Shown piece by piece: positions 25,870 through 35,541 of a stretch of 50,350 nucleotides of DNA. A program made the translations under genes and the position numbers. This DNA is from PZPK01 sp963974595 (lineage in GTDB: Bacteria; Pseudomonadota; Gammaproteobacteria; Pseudomonadales; Oleiphilaceae): the NCBI GenBank assembly GCA_963974595.1, contig CAXBDA010000017.1, forward strand, positions 1-50,350, read 5' to 3'. The notes under the pieces were generated by a model. It searched no databases and was not told where the DNA came from. It worked only from the letters and a program-made list of their open reading frames with translations. How positions within the stretch are numbered: position 1 is the first letter of the stretch; the number at the start of each line of letters is the position of its first letter.

Positions 25870-27234
25870 ATGAAAATGATTAAAACATTATGTGCCATAG
25901 GTGTTGTTGCAGCGAGTTTGAATGCTGGCAATGTCATGGCAAAAGTTTCAGCAGAGGAAGCAGCACGACTAGGTGCAGATCTAACGCCTATTGGTGCAGA
26001 GAAAGCAGGGAATGCAGAAGGTACAATACCTGAATGGACGGGTGGCATAACAACGCCTCCAGCTGGTTATAGTCAGGGTCAGTATTACATTGACCCATTC
26101 TCTGATGATAAGGCTTTGTTTACTATCACTAAAGCCAATATGGATCAGTATAAAGATAAGTTGTCTGAAGGTCAGATGCGTATGCTGATCAAATATGACA
26201 GCTTTTTTATTCCGGTTTATCCTACCAGGCGATCAATATCTTATTCTCAAGAAATTATTGATTTTGTTAAAAAGAATGCAGTGACATCAGAGATGATTGA
26301 TGGGGGCAATGGTATTAAAGGGATTGAGGGGGTTACGCCTTTTCCTATTACTGAGCACCCGATCGAGATGATCTGGAATCATATTATGCGTAACCGTGGT
26401 GGTAGCTTTCAGCGTAATAGTGTTCAGGTGACACCGACTGAAAGTGGTGATTTCTCTCCGGTTCAATTTTATGAGGAATTTTCGACTCGTTTTGAATTGG
26501 AAGATTTTGAGTCAAATAGCGATGAAAACGTTTACTTCTACTTTAAGCAGATGGTAACAGCGCCTGCACGTTTGGCGGGTAATGTGTTATTGGTTCATGA
26601 AACGATCGATCAGGTTCGTGAGCCTAGAAGAGCCTGGATCTACAATGCTGGTCAGCGTCGTGTTCGGCGTGCACCTCAGATTGGTTATGATGGTCCAGGT
26701 ACTGCTTCAGATGGTTTGAGAACGACCGACCAGTTCGATGGATTTAACGGCGCAACAGATCGATATAACTGGGAGTTCGAGGGTAAGCAGGAGCTTTATG
26801 TACCATACAACTCTTATGCATTGGATGATAGATCATTAACATATGATGATATCGTTAAGCCGGGGCATATGAATCAAGACTATATGCGCTATGAGCTGCA
26901 TCGAGTTTTGAAGGTGACAGGCACCTTGAAAGAGGGGCAGCGTCATATTTACTCTAAACGTACGCTCTATATTGATGAGGATTCATGGGCAATTCTTGCA
27001 GCTGATCATTATGATGGTCGTGGTGAATTATGGAGATACTACGAGGCGCATAATAAATTTTTCTATGATGTATATTCACCTTTTACAACGGTTGAATCTA
27101 CTTATGACTTACTATCAAGTCGTTATATAGCACTTGGATTAGCTAACGAACTTCCTTATCGATATGATTTTACTAAGAGCTTTACGAGTAAGGTATTTAC
27201 TCCAGCCGCATTAAGGCGTTCGGGGAAACGATAA
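25870..27234 (+). CDS. DUF1329 family periplasmic protein
   Basis: 454 residues with a signal peptide (cleavage after VMA). The mature protein has the DUF1329 landmarks: EAARLGADLTPIGAEKAGNAEGTIPEW at the start, RRAWIYNAGQRRVRRAPQIGYD in the middle and the GELWRYYEAHNKFFYD segment. The fold is thought to resemble LolA/LolB-type lipid carriers. It follows the DUF1302 gene after 34 bases, with GAGG before the ATG, and is closed by a strong terminator, so the two form a closed two-gene operon. Function likely in exporting or trafficking a hydrophobic compound; this is inference. Confidence 0.88.
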   Translation: MKMIKTLCAIGVVAASLNAGNVMAKVSAEEAARLGADLTPIGAEKAGNAEGTIPEWTGGITTPPAGYSQGQYYIDPFSDDKALFTITKANMDQYKDKLSEGQMRMLIKYDSFFIPVYPTRRSISYSQEIIDFVKKNAVTSEMIDGGNGIKGIEGVTPFPITEHPIEMIWNHIMRNRGGSFQRNSVQVTPTESGDFSPVQFYEEFSTRFELEDFESNSDENVYFYFKQMVTAPARLAGNVLLVHETIDQVREPRRAWIYNAGQRRVRRAPQIGYDGPGTASDGLRTTDQFDGFNGATDRYNWEFEGKQELYVPYNSYALDDRSLTYDDIVKPGHMNQDYMRYELHRVLKVTGTLKEGQRHIYSKRTLYIDEDSWAILAADHYDGRGELWRYYEAHNKFFYDVYSPFTTVESTYDLLSSRYIALGLANELPYRYDFTKSFTSKVFTPAALRRSGKR

Positions 27235-27254
27235 GGCCTAAGTTATTTGAAATT

Positions 27255-27285
27255 AAAAAACCGATCTAAAAGAGATCGGTTTTTT
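27255..27285 (+). terminator. Rho-independent terminator after the DUF1302/DUF1329 operon
   Basis: CCGATCT and AGATCGG pair perfectly around a 5-base loop, flanked by six A before and six T after, which lengthen the stem with A-T pairs. It ends the two-gene operon. Confidence 0.9.
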
Positions 27286-27308
27286 GCTTTATAGCCAAGA
27301 GGTATAAT

Positions 27309-28409
27309 ATGAAAGAATATGGGCTTATTGTATTTAACCCAACAAATATTAGCAGTTCAATTCACTCTCTTAAGCTTGATTTTAAGCTAACTCACTGTCA
27401 AAGCTTCAAAAGTTTAGTGACTCATGCTTCTTTCAAAGAAGATCATTTAATTTTAATTGATGTTATTTCCGATGCTGGCCAGCAGTTCGACCTGTTAAAT
27501 AAAATTAAATCAGAAGTGGCATGTAACGATCTTTCAATCGCTATGCTTATTGATAATCTCAGCTTAGATGATCGTTTAAAAGCATGTGAATTAGGTGCTG
27601 ATGATTGTATTTCTAGCCATATTGAACATGATGATTTAGTTACTCGTCTTCAAAGCACCATTTTTTATGCGATTGCCAATAAACAACTGAAAGAGCAGTT
27701 AAGGGCAGCCTCGGATGTTGCTATGACTGCGATGACGAATACTAGTGATATGGGGGAAAATATTCAGTTTCTATTGGATAGTTACCACTGTGAGAATTTA
27801 GATCAGCTAGGCCAATTACTCTTTAGGGGTTTGAATTATTTCGGGCTTAACTGCAGCTTACAAATGCGTAGTAAATACCAAATCAAGAATATGGAAGCGA
27901 ATGGTATGGAGCGCACAATGGAGTCAAAATTATTAACAGAAATGAAAGATGCCGGTAGGTTTTATGACTTTGGATCTAGAACTGTTATAAATTATGGGTC
28001 TGTATCGCTTTTGGTCAAAAATATGCCTATAGGCCAAACTGACAAATATGGAATGATAAAAGATAATATTTTTGGTTTACTTCAAGGAGCCGATGCAAAA
28101 ATAAAGTCGCTTGACCTGCAATTAACTGTTTTAGAAGATCAAGAGAAACAAAAGAGTCTAATAAAAGGCTTAGAAAATGGCATCGAAAAGCTTGAATCTA
28201 AATATATTGATTTAACGAATGAAGTTGCCTCACAAGTTGATGCTATTGTTGACTCTATTGAAACATCCATGCAAACACTGCTGCTTACGGAAGAGCAAGA
28301 GTCGGTATTATTAGGCAGAATAAAGCAGGGCAGAGATAATGTAATTGCTTTATTTCAAGGTTACTCTTCAATGGATAATGATCTTAAAGACTTAATAGAA
28401 GGTAAGTAG
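27309..28409 (+). CDS. Degenerate receiver-domain protein with C-terminal coiled region
   Basis: 366 residues. Residues 1-120 look like a response-regulator receiver: D51 sits at the phosphorylation site (LILIDVI) and GADDCISS matches the end of the fold. However, the acidic pair near residue 10 is missing (FNPT) and the invariant lysine is replaced by S103, so ordinary phosphorylation control is doubtful. A linker with AMTAMTNTSDMG follows, then an unassigned domain and a C-terminal coiled coil (about 250-340). It has no partner kinase and no output domain that I recognise. GAGG lies 6 bases before the ATG. It comes just after the terminator of the preceding operon. Confidence 0.7.
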   Translation: MKEYGLIVFNPTNISSSIHSLKLDFKLTHCQSFKSLVTHASFKEDHLILIDVISDAGQQFDLLNKIKSEVACNDLSIAMLIDNLSLDDRLKACELGADDCISSHIEHDDLVTRLQSTIFYAIANKQLKEQLRAASDVAMTAMTNTSDMGENIQFLLDSYHCENLDQLGQLLFRGLNYFGLNCSLQMRSKYQIKNMEANGMERTMESKLLTEMKDAGRFYDFGSRTVINYGSVSLLVKNMPIGQTDKYGMIKDNIFGLLQGADAKIKSLDLQLTVLEDQEKQKSLIKGLENGIEKLESKYIDLTNEVASQVDAIVDSIETSMQTLLLTEEQESVLLGRIKQGRDNVIALFQGYSSMDNDLKDLIEGK

Positions 28410-28469
28410 ATGGATAGATATATCCCTAAAATTGTTGTCCAGCTCTCATCACCTGTTTGGGTGGCAGTA

Positions 28470-29378
28470 TCAATAGCTGATATTGTTTTCGGCTCTGATT
28501 TTATCAATTAAGGCATCCTTTTTACACCAAAGCGTATTTACCCACTCTTGAAAATTTGCTTTAAATACAGGGTCATTGCCATAATCTTTTCCAATAAACT
28601 CTTTAGGTATCTCTACTTTTCTAATATTCACGATAACGGTATTTACTCTTCCGCAGACTAGATCCCAGATCTCGTGCTGACGATCAGTATAAACAATCGT
28701 TATATCAAGCATGGTATGCATTTGTTGGCCCATGCTGCCTAACACAAATGCCGCTCCACCTGCTTTGGGTTTTAGCAGGTTTTTAAATGATGAGCCTTGC
28801 TTTGCATGTTTTGCCTTAGAAAAGCGCGTTCCTTCCATGAAGTTGAAAACAGATACCGGCGTAGTTTTAAATTTTTCGCAAGCAATGCGGGTTGCTTCCA
28901 GGTCTTTGCCTGCCAATACCGGATTTTTACGGATCTGCTCAGGACTTGATCGTTTCATGAATGGAAAGTCTAGTGCCCACCAACAAACACCAATAACAGG
29001 AACCCAGATAAGCTCTTTTTTCAAAAAAAACTTTGGCATGGGTACTTTTCGGTTGAGAATTTTTTGCACAATGGGAATGTCTGACCAAGACTGATGGTTA
29101 CAATTTACAAGGTACCATTGGTCTCTACTCAGGCCTTCCAAACCAGACACTTGCCAGTCAATTTTTAGAAATAATAAAAAGAAAAAATTATTTAAAGACG
29201 TCCAGTTATTTGCACAGGCGATGAGTAATACTGTGAGAGCTTTTTTGATAATGGGTAAAGGGAAAATGATTTTTAATAGTGCACCAGTGACTAAAATTGG
29301 CATCCAGATTAATGTATTCACTAGAATGAGAATGACAATCAAGCTGCCTTTAAGCGGGCCTGGTAAAAAGCTCAGCAT
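28470..29378 (-). CDS. 1-acyl-glycerol-3-phosphate acyltransferase, YihG-type
   Basis: 302 residues with N-terminal hydrophobic helices (about 10-60). The acyltransferase motif I is H95-Q-S-W-S-D100 and motif III is EGTRF (182-186). Sequence resembles E. coli YihG over most of its length, including the NHQSWSD...FLKKELIWVPVIGVCWWALDFPFMKR stretch. The role is phospholipid synthesis or remodelling at the inner membrane. AAGGA lies 7 bases before the ATG. Convergent with the receiver-like gene. Confidence 0.85.
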   Translation of the reverse strand: MLSFLPGPLKGSLIVILILVNTLIWMPILVTGALLKIIFPLPIIKKALTVLLIACANNWTSLNNFFFLLFLKIDWQVSGLEGLSRDQWYLVNCNHQSWSDIPIVQKILNRKVPMPKFFLKKELIWVPVIGVCWWALDFPFMKRSSPEQIRKNPVLAGKDLEATRIACEKFKTTPVSVFNFMEGTRFSKAKHAKQGSSFKNLLKPKAGGAAFVLGSMGQQMHTMLDITIVYTDRQHEIWDLVCGRVNTVIVNIRKVEIPKEFIGKDYGNDPVFKANFQEWVNTLWCKKDALIDKIRAENNISY

Positions 29379-29495
29379 GGTTTAATCCTTAAATGATTTT
29401 TTTGTAAAATTTTAGCGATCTAAGTATGACAGTTCAAATGCTACTGGGTTTAAACTATTTTATTTGCAGCATATTCTTGGTTATTTGGCTGGAAT

Positions 29496-29900
29496 TTACT
29501 CATCTATATCCGACTTCTCACCTAATAGAGACACCGTTTTTTGTTCTGCTTTGTGTTTTATTTCAGGGGTAATATAGTGTGCAACCGTTGCAATAGCCGC
29601 GGTCATGACAGAAATGTCATCGGTGTACCCCAAGAAAGGTGTTAGATCCGGTATGCCGTCAATCATGCTGATGAAATACGCTAAGCTGCCTAGTATGACG
29701 GTGCGGCACCAAATAGGCGTCTCAGCTGCTATTAAGGTGTAGTAAAGTGTTAGAGCTTGCGTAACCACATCACTGCCAATGTTATGAAACGCTGAGCGTA
29801 TCTTTTTGATAAGACGTCGCTCAGACACTTTTGCTTGTGCAGATTTTAATGGTGCAGGTTTTAATGGTGAATATTTTTTTTTAGGCATCTTGTTATTCAT
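29496..29900 (-). CDS. DUF1232 (YkvA-type) small membrane protein
   Basis: 134 residues with the DUF1232 core YFISMIDGIPDLTPFLGYTDDISVM (residues about 78-102) inside a short membrane-associated helical region. The N-terminus is rich in lysine and proline. Function of this family is unknown. It begins 9 bases after the stop of the large lipoprotein gene, so the two are probably co-transcribed. Confidence 0.8.
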   Translation of the reverse strand: MNNKMPKKKYSPLKPAPLKSAQAKVSERRLIKKIRSAFHNIGSDVVTQALTLYYTLIAAETPIWCRTVILGSLAYFISMIDGIPDLTPFLGYTDDISVMTAAIATVAHYITPEIKHKAEQKTVSLLGEKSDIDE

Positions 29901-29909
29901 TTAATTTTT

Positions 29910-32270
29910 TTAGTCACTAAACGTTGGGCTTAAGTCTTGCTCTTTATTGGCAAAAACAAGGCCTAACTGAGTATCTTGTTCCCAAACAAAGTTAATCAGG
30001 TTGCCCGGCTCACTGGTAGAATTATCATTTTTTTGGGTAATAAAGCCTCTAAGTGTCAGTGGCTCGCCAAAGACAAGGCCAAAGTCTAATTGAATCTCAC
30101 TGCCGTTGACTGTACATGATTGGCTGGATACATCAGATAGTGTGCTCTCTATGGGGGCTGATAAGGTATTAGCCTGAGAGCCAATTATGTGTGTTACGGA
30201 GGTTCGTTTAACAGATAAGCTTGCTATGCAATCATTAGAAAAATCTCCAGATACTCGGTCAGCAATGATGATTGATGAACCATTTAGATTATGCAGAATG
30301 TTTGCCTGTTGATTTATTTCAAAGCTATTACCTTGCAGTTGATAGCTTTCGCCAGAAAATAAATAGTTAAAATTGACTAACTCAGAGGCAAGAATAATGC
30401 CTTGGCCTCTATCTAAAGGGTCGTCCTTCTCTTTAGTATTAAATACTAAAGCCATGTAGTTGCCATTCGAAGTAGAGTGGCCAGAGCTTGGGCCTTCAAT
30501 TGTTATTAAGCCTTGTTGGCCGCCTCCGTTACCTTCGGTTTCGACTCGGGCGATAGAAAGTTCGTTACTCAGTAAATTGTTCACAACGGTTTTACCAGTA
30601 GCAAGGTTATCATCATTACGAGATAGAGACAGTGTCTGGTAATGGCTTGAAGGTTGAGAGAGTAAAATAGTCCCCGAGCTAGTCCCCGAGTTAATATTCC
30701 ATTCAGCTGTTTCAGCAATCACTTGAATAATGTTTGTGTTATCCTGGTCATCGAGTTTTAGGGAATAACTAATCGCTCCATAGCGCTTATCATTCATGCT
30801 GCTGATGCTAAAATTTTCGTCTTTATTTGTTTCAAGCCCGTGAACTTCCCATGAAAATATATGTGAGTCCTCAAGCTGTTCGCCACGCGTAAGAGCTTCA
30901 TCTGAGCCAGAAAGCTCAAAGCTGGCGGCTTGGCTGTAGTTTGAAGACACTAGCCAGGTTGGAGCGCTACCATAATCAGGTTTGGCCGGTTTTAGCGCTA
31001 CTGTTCTAGAGGGGTAATCATATTCATTTGTTTGGTAGCTTCTGGTGAATAAAGGGGAGAATTCCCAGCCAATATTGTTTGGAATGGTTTGCTGTATGAT
31101 TCGCTCATTTAATAAAAAACCTTGAGTTGATAAAAAGGAATCAGATAATTCTGATGTAAAACTATTTAAGGCTTCAGTGTCATTAAGGTTAAATGAGTTG
31201 TTTTGAGCAATATCTAAATTAGTTCGCTCAAAAGGGATATCCGAACTTAAAACATCCCGTCTCATATCGAGTAAGGAGATGGTTTGGTTAAAACCCGGGT
31301 AAACAGGGTTACTCTCGGTATCAGCAGGTTCAACAATGGTTGAACTGAGGCTGCTAATTTTTACAGAGTTTACGTTATCGTTGGGCCTTATATCACTAAA
31401 CGATAAGCCAAATAGAACCGAATGATAAGACAGCGGTATGGTTAGGTTAGTTATTACATCGCCATCGGTACCAAAGGTAAAGCTACGACGAGTCGCTTTT
31501 GAGAAAGGCGATACTATTCTGCTAATTTCATTGACGGCGGTTTCAACTTGCTGGCGCAAATCAAGTTGCGCATCGAGTAAATTCATTGCTTGCGCTACGG
31601 TAAAACTTTCATTTATGTCAATGTTATAGTCATTTGTTGCAATATTAATCTGTTCGAGCATATTCGCCTTTGCCATTGATTGATTTGGGCAGACAGTAGA
31701 TGAGCTGGTACAGGGTAAGAGTTGGGCGAGTTCAATGCTGTCAGAAATAGCATCAAACATCTTTTTTACGACATAATGAGATTTGCTGTTGACGGTAATA
31801 GACTCTGTTTCGCTTGCTACTTTGTACAGAGGCGCATAAAGGAATTCAGGGGGGGTAGTAGTATTGTCAAATGTGACTTTGATAACCTGATTCAGGCGTT
31901 CAATATAGCTGGATGAAAATTGTAGCTCAAAGCCACCGGATAAACGTGGCTCTACCTGATAAGCAGGTGTGCTATTGCTGCCTATTTCTTTAAAATCCTG
32001 ATTCAAGGTCACGATTGATATTTGTGTTGTGCTGACGTCGTTTATTTCACCATTAATCCGCTCAACACGTACTCCTATTTTTTCTTTTATCGAAAAGGGG
32101 TCGTTGTCGTCTCCGCCACCACTACCACCACTACCAATAGTAGATGCTTGGCCACCGGTACCATTTCTATCGCCCGATAACCCGCAAGCAGATAGAAATG
32201 CCACAGAAAATAGACAAATAATTAAATAGCTTAAGGTAGTATTACGTTTGCAAACATTGCTCAACGACAT
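29910..32270 (-). CDS. Large lipoprotein of unknown function
   Basis: 786 residues. A signal peptide ends in a lipobox (LSAC), followed by a serine/glycine linker (GTGGQASTIGSGGSGGG) and then a long region of beta-strand-like sequence with no motif I recognise. It has cysteines near 185-193 (LLPCTSSSTVCPN) and in the C-terminal third (NDCIASL, SQSCTVN) that could form disulfides. Residue 2 after the lipid cysteine is Gly, so outer-membrane sorting is likely. It is followed by the DUF1232 gene. The ribosome binding site is poor. The rest of its role cannot be told from sequence. Confidence 0.75.
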   Translation of the reverse strand: MSLSNVCKRNTTLSYLIICLFSVAFLSACGLSGDRNGTGGQASTIGSGGSGGGDDNDPFSIKEKIGVRVERINGEINDVSTTQISIVTLNQDFKEIGSNSTPAYQVEPRLSGGFELQFSSSYIERLNQVIKVTFDNTTTPPEFLYAPLYKVASETESITVNSKSHYVVKKMFDAISDSIELAQLLPCTSSSTVCPNQSMAKANMLEQINIATNDYNIDINESFTVAQAMNLLDAQLDLRQQVETAVNEISRIVSPFSKATRRSFTFGTDGDVITNLTIPLSYHSVLFGLSFSDIRPNDNVNSVKISSLSSTIVEPADTESNPVYPGFNQTISLLDMRRDVLSSDIPFERTNLDIAQNNSFNLNDTEALNSFTSELSDSFLSTQGFLLNERIIQQTIPNNIGWEFSPLFTRSYQTNEYDYPSRTVALKPAKPDYGSAPTWLVSSNYSQAASFELSGSDEALTRGEQLEDSHIFSWEVHGLETNKDENFSISSMNDKRYGAISYSLKLDDQDNTNIIQVIAETAEWNINSGTSSGTILLSQPSSHYQTLSLSRNDDNLATGKTVVNNLLSNELSIARVETEGNGGGQQGLITIEGPSSGHSTSNGNYMALVFNTKEKDDPLDRGQGIILASELVNFNYLFSGESYQLQGNSFEINQQANILHNLNGSSIIIADRVSGDFSNDCIASLSVKRTSVTHIIGSQANTLSAPIESTLSDVSSQSCTVNGSEIQLDFGLVFGEPLTLRGFITQKNDNSTSEPGNLINFVWEQDTQLGLVFANKEQDLSPTFSD

Positions 32271-32403
32271 AAGGAATTAATCCCAAAAATATATTTTATG
32301 TTTTTCTGATTTTATTAAGGAGTGGAGCCTCAGATAAAATAGAGGATGAATAAGCTTCAAATATCTATTTAATATAGCGAAAACCAAACAGATAAAACAG
32401 CAT

Positions 32404-35340
32404 TTATGTGTCAGGGTGTGAAACATGCCAATCGAGTATTTTGTTAATTTCTGTGATGAGTACCATCACCGCATTTTCAGGGTATGGCTGTCGGGTTTTT
32501 AAGTGATGTTCTGCTTGTTGTGTTGCTGCCCGAAGCGCTGGTACACCACAGTAATGGCATGCTCCGTGTAATTTATGAATAGCAGCTTCTAATTTTGCAT
32601 AGTCTTGCTTATCAAGTAAATGTGTAATTTGACGTTTCTCTTCTGGTAATGCATCTAGGAATTTGTTTAGAAAACTGCAGGCAAGTTCTTCGTTGCCATT
32701 GCAGCGGTATACGCCATCTTCAAAATCAATAAGGTGATTGTGGGTTTCTACATCAGCATGGTTTTGAGATTCTGACGTTAAAGTGATGGCAGCGGGGCGT
32801 TCTGGTGCATCATTATTTGAATGTATATTTGGCTGTATTTCAGGTTCAGTATAGCTGTAGTCCGGTAAAAACATGCTCAGTGCCTGGATCAATTTTGTTT
32901 CATCAACAGGCTTGGTAATCAGGCTTTGAAAACCGTGTTTCAGAAAGTTTTGCTTTTCTTCAGGAAGAGCATAAGCTGTGAGTGCAACAATCGCTGTCTG
33001 TTTATAGCTGGATGAAATCTGCCTTATTTTTTTCATACAGCTCGTACCATCCATTCCTGGCATTTGAATATCCATAAAAATAAGCGAGTAGTTGTTTTTT
33101 TCACAACACTCAATGGCCTCAAAGCCATCATTAGCGGTATCAGCATTAATCCCTAAACTACCTAGAATAGACTCTATTAACATAAGGTTTATGTCATTAT
33201 CGTCAACCACTAACACTGGTTCTTTAGATCGTGACATGGCTGCTTTTTTAGATGAAGTGAGTTTTTTCAAGATGGTTTGTTTTTGGTATTTTTCTAGCAT
33301 CAATGTACATAAAGCGGTATAGAAGCGCTCACGGGTAATAGGTTTTACTAAGTGAGCACTTGCTTGTTGAATAATTTCAGTTTCATAGCTGTCTAGTGTG
33401 GGTGTCACTAAAAGTACTTGTTGACCAAGTTTTCTTAGATTGATAATTGTTTGGATATGCTGTGTGGCATGTAGTTGGTGCTTATCAAGGCATATAAGGC
33501 TAACGAGATTATTTTGTTCTGCTTCTGAAGAGGCAGACTTATTTTTTGTCATGTTGGTGTGTGCAACGCGTGCCAAGGTTAACAGTTGTTGGGTGCTGTC
33601 GACGAATTGAAAATCGATGCCCCAAGAATTAAAAAGGTGCTCAATGGCAAGCCGTGACGCTAGTCTTGGTTCAAAACAAAGTATATGTCTATTCTGAAGA
33701 AGATCTTGCTGAATCACATTGTCTACAGGTTCGGGTAGAACGTTGCCATATTCTTCACGATCACCGGTAATAGGTATGGTAAACCAAAAAGTTGAGCCTT
33801 TGCCTAATTCGCTTTCAAAGCCTATTTCTCCGCCCATTTGCTCAATCAGGTTTTTAGATATTGCCAGGCCTAAGCCTGTACCGCCAAAATTTCTAGCGGT
33901 GGTCGCATCGCCTTGAGAAAAGGCATTAAATATGGAGTGTTGTTTGGCGCGTGATAAGCCTACACCCGTGTCTGATACCGACACCTTGATATAATCCTGA
34001 GCCTTAACCTCATCATCGTCGGCAAGCATGACTCGCACCAATACTTCCCCCTCATTCGTGAACTTGATTGCATTGTTCACCAGGTTGGTAATGACTTGTT
34101 TGATTCGGAGTGAGTCCCCGATGATTTGTCTGGGGACATCTTGATAATGCAGATGAATTAATTCGAGATTTTTTGTATGGGCGGTAGGTGCAAGCATCAT
34201 GACCACGTCATCAATTAGCTCACGGAATTCTAACTTGTTCTCTTCCAAAACCAGTTTACCGGCCTCTATTTTAGAAAAATCCAAAATGTCATTAATGATT
34301 AATAACAAAAGCTCGGATGATTTTTTGATTGTCGAAAGATGATCAAGTTGTCTTTTTTCCAGATTTGTTTTTAACAGTAGGTTTGTGAAACCGATAATGC
34401 CATTCAAAGGGGTTCTGATTTCATGACTCATATTTGCCAAAAATTCAGATTTGGTTCTATTCGCTAAGACAGCCTGTTTTCTGGCAATATCCAGTTCTAC
34501 ATTCTGGACTTCTATGGTTTCGAGTGTTTCACGAAGGTCTTCGGTTGTCTGCTCAATTTCTTGCGCCATTTCTTCTTTGGTTTTACTGAGCCTCTTGGCC
34601 AAGAGTTTAGTCGAGTTGATTAAACGATCTACTTCTTGAGAATGATTGATATGTTCCAGAGTGGTTTTTTGATCTTTCGATATGGCAATTAATTGATCAC
34701 TGACTTGATTTAATGCACTCGTTAAACTTTTAGAGCTTATTTTAATAAATAAAATGTATAGACATATTAATAATAAAGAAAAAATAAGGCTGGAAAATAT
34801 AGTTTCTAGCATCACCCAGTCAAACTGTTTCTCACTCAGAGAAATGAGAAGCCAGTAGGGCTTGATATCTTGTTTGAGTGGATCATTTGTCAGTGCTAAA
34901 ACAAAAATACGCTCATGTTTTGTGGTGATGATGACGGGTTCTTGTGTGTTAAATTGATTTGGGTTTAGCCTTGCAATAAGAGAGCTGCCTACGTGTTCAA
35001 CAACATTAAGTTGATTGTCTAACAAGGTGATAGCCGTAATGTGCGGGGACTTGGTTAGGGATTCAAAGTAGTGCCTGATATTTTGTCTGGGCTTGTGGGC
35101 TAAATTATCCGTGTTTGTGTAATTGTTTTTCTTCTTGTAGTCGCTAAGATGGCTCTGAATAATATGACGGCTAGAAAAGCTTAAGTCTTTCAGTGTTTCG
35201 AACTCAGATGTCTTATGATTTTTTATGCTGGCATAGCCATAAAAAATTATGCATAAAGCCCATATCAAAACAAAAGGAATAGCTGATTTTTTAAGCAGTG
35301 TTTTTTGTAGGCTGGGTGAGTTCATAGTTTGTTTTGTCAT
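32404..35340 (-). CDS. barA: BarA/GacS-type hybrid sensor histidine kinase
   Basis: About 978 residues from this start. Order: transmembrane helix (about 20-38), a periplasmic sensor part, second helix (about 180-200), coiled HAMP-like region, HisKA with H306 (ANMSHEIRTPLNG), HATPase with GGTGLGLAISK, a degenerate receiver (about 550-680, no normal phosphorylation site), an intact receiver with D757 (MDIQMPGMDG) and a C-terminal Hpt with H922 (IHKLHGACHYCGV). This is the BarA/GacS layout, which controls UvrY/GacA and carbon storage. Followed in the genome by cysM, rlmD and relA as in related bacteria. Start uncertain: a GTG 45 bases upstream is also open and neither has a good ribosome binding site. 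Confidence 0.88.
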   Translation of the reverse strand: MTKQTMNSPSLQKTLLKKSAIPFVLIWALCIIFYGYASIKNHKTSEFETLKDLSFSSRHIIQSHLSDYKKKNNYTNTDNLAHKPRQNIRHYFESLTKSPHITAITLLDNQLNVVEHVGSSLIARLNPNQFNTQEPVIITTKHERIFVLALTNDPLKQDIKPYWLLISLSEKQFDWVMLETIFSSLIFSLLLICLYILFIKISSKSLTSALNQVSDQLIAISKDQKTTLEHINHSQEVDRLINSTKLLAKRLSKTKEEMAQEIEQTTEDLRETLETIEVQNVELDIARKQAVLANRTKSEFLANMSHEIRTPLNGIIGFTNLLLKTNLEKRQLDHLSTIKKSSELLLLIINDILDFSKIEAGKLVLEENKLEFRELIDDVVMMLAPTAHTKNLELIHLHYQDVPRQIIGDSLRIKQVITNLVNNAIKFTNEGEVLVRVMLADDDEVKAQDYIKVSVSDTGVGLSRAKQHSIFNAFSQGDATTARNFGGTGLGLAISKNLIEQMGGEIGFESELGKGSTFWFTIPITGDREEYGNVLPEPVDNVIQQDLLQNRHILCFEPRLASRLAIEHLFNSWGIDFQFVDSTQQLLTLARVAHTNMTKNKSASSEAEQNNLVSLICLDKHQLHATQHIQTIINLRKLGQQVLLVTPTLDSYETEIIQQASAHLVKPITRERFYTALCTLMLEKYQKQTILKKLTSSKKAAMSRSKEPVLVVDDNDINLMLIESILGSLGINADTANDGFEAIECCEKNNYSLIFMDIQMPGMDGTSCMKKIRQISSSYKQTAIVALTAYALPEEKQNFLKHGFQSLITKPVDETKLIQALSMFLPDYSYTEPEIQPNIHSNNDAPERPAAITLTSESQNHADVETHNHLIDFEDGVYRCNGNEELACSFLNKFLDALPEEKRQITHLLDKQDYAKLEAAIHKLHGACHYCGVPALRAATQQAEHHLKTRQPYPENAVMVLITEINKILDWHVSHPDT

Positions 35341-35541
35341 GAATATTGAAATTACACGGTTCTTCGAAGATTTAGAAGGATACACCTAAATCGATATTAT
35401 GGTTAAATATGATCAAAACTACCATAGAGCGTATTCTAAATAAGGCTATTTTAGAGAGCGCTATTGAGACAAAATGGTGGCCTCTATTTTGATTTTGAAA
35501 TATCGACTCTATCTAAATGTATAACTATAGGATGTTGTTTA

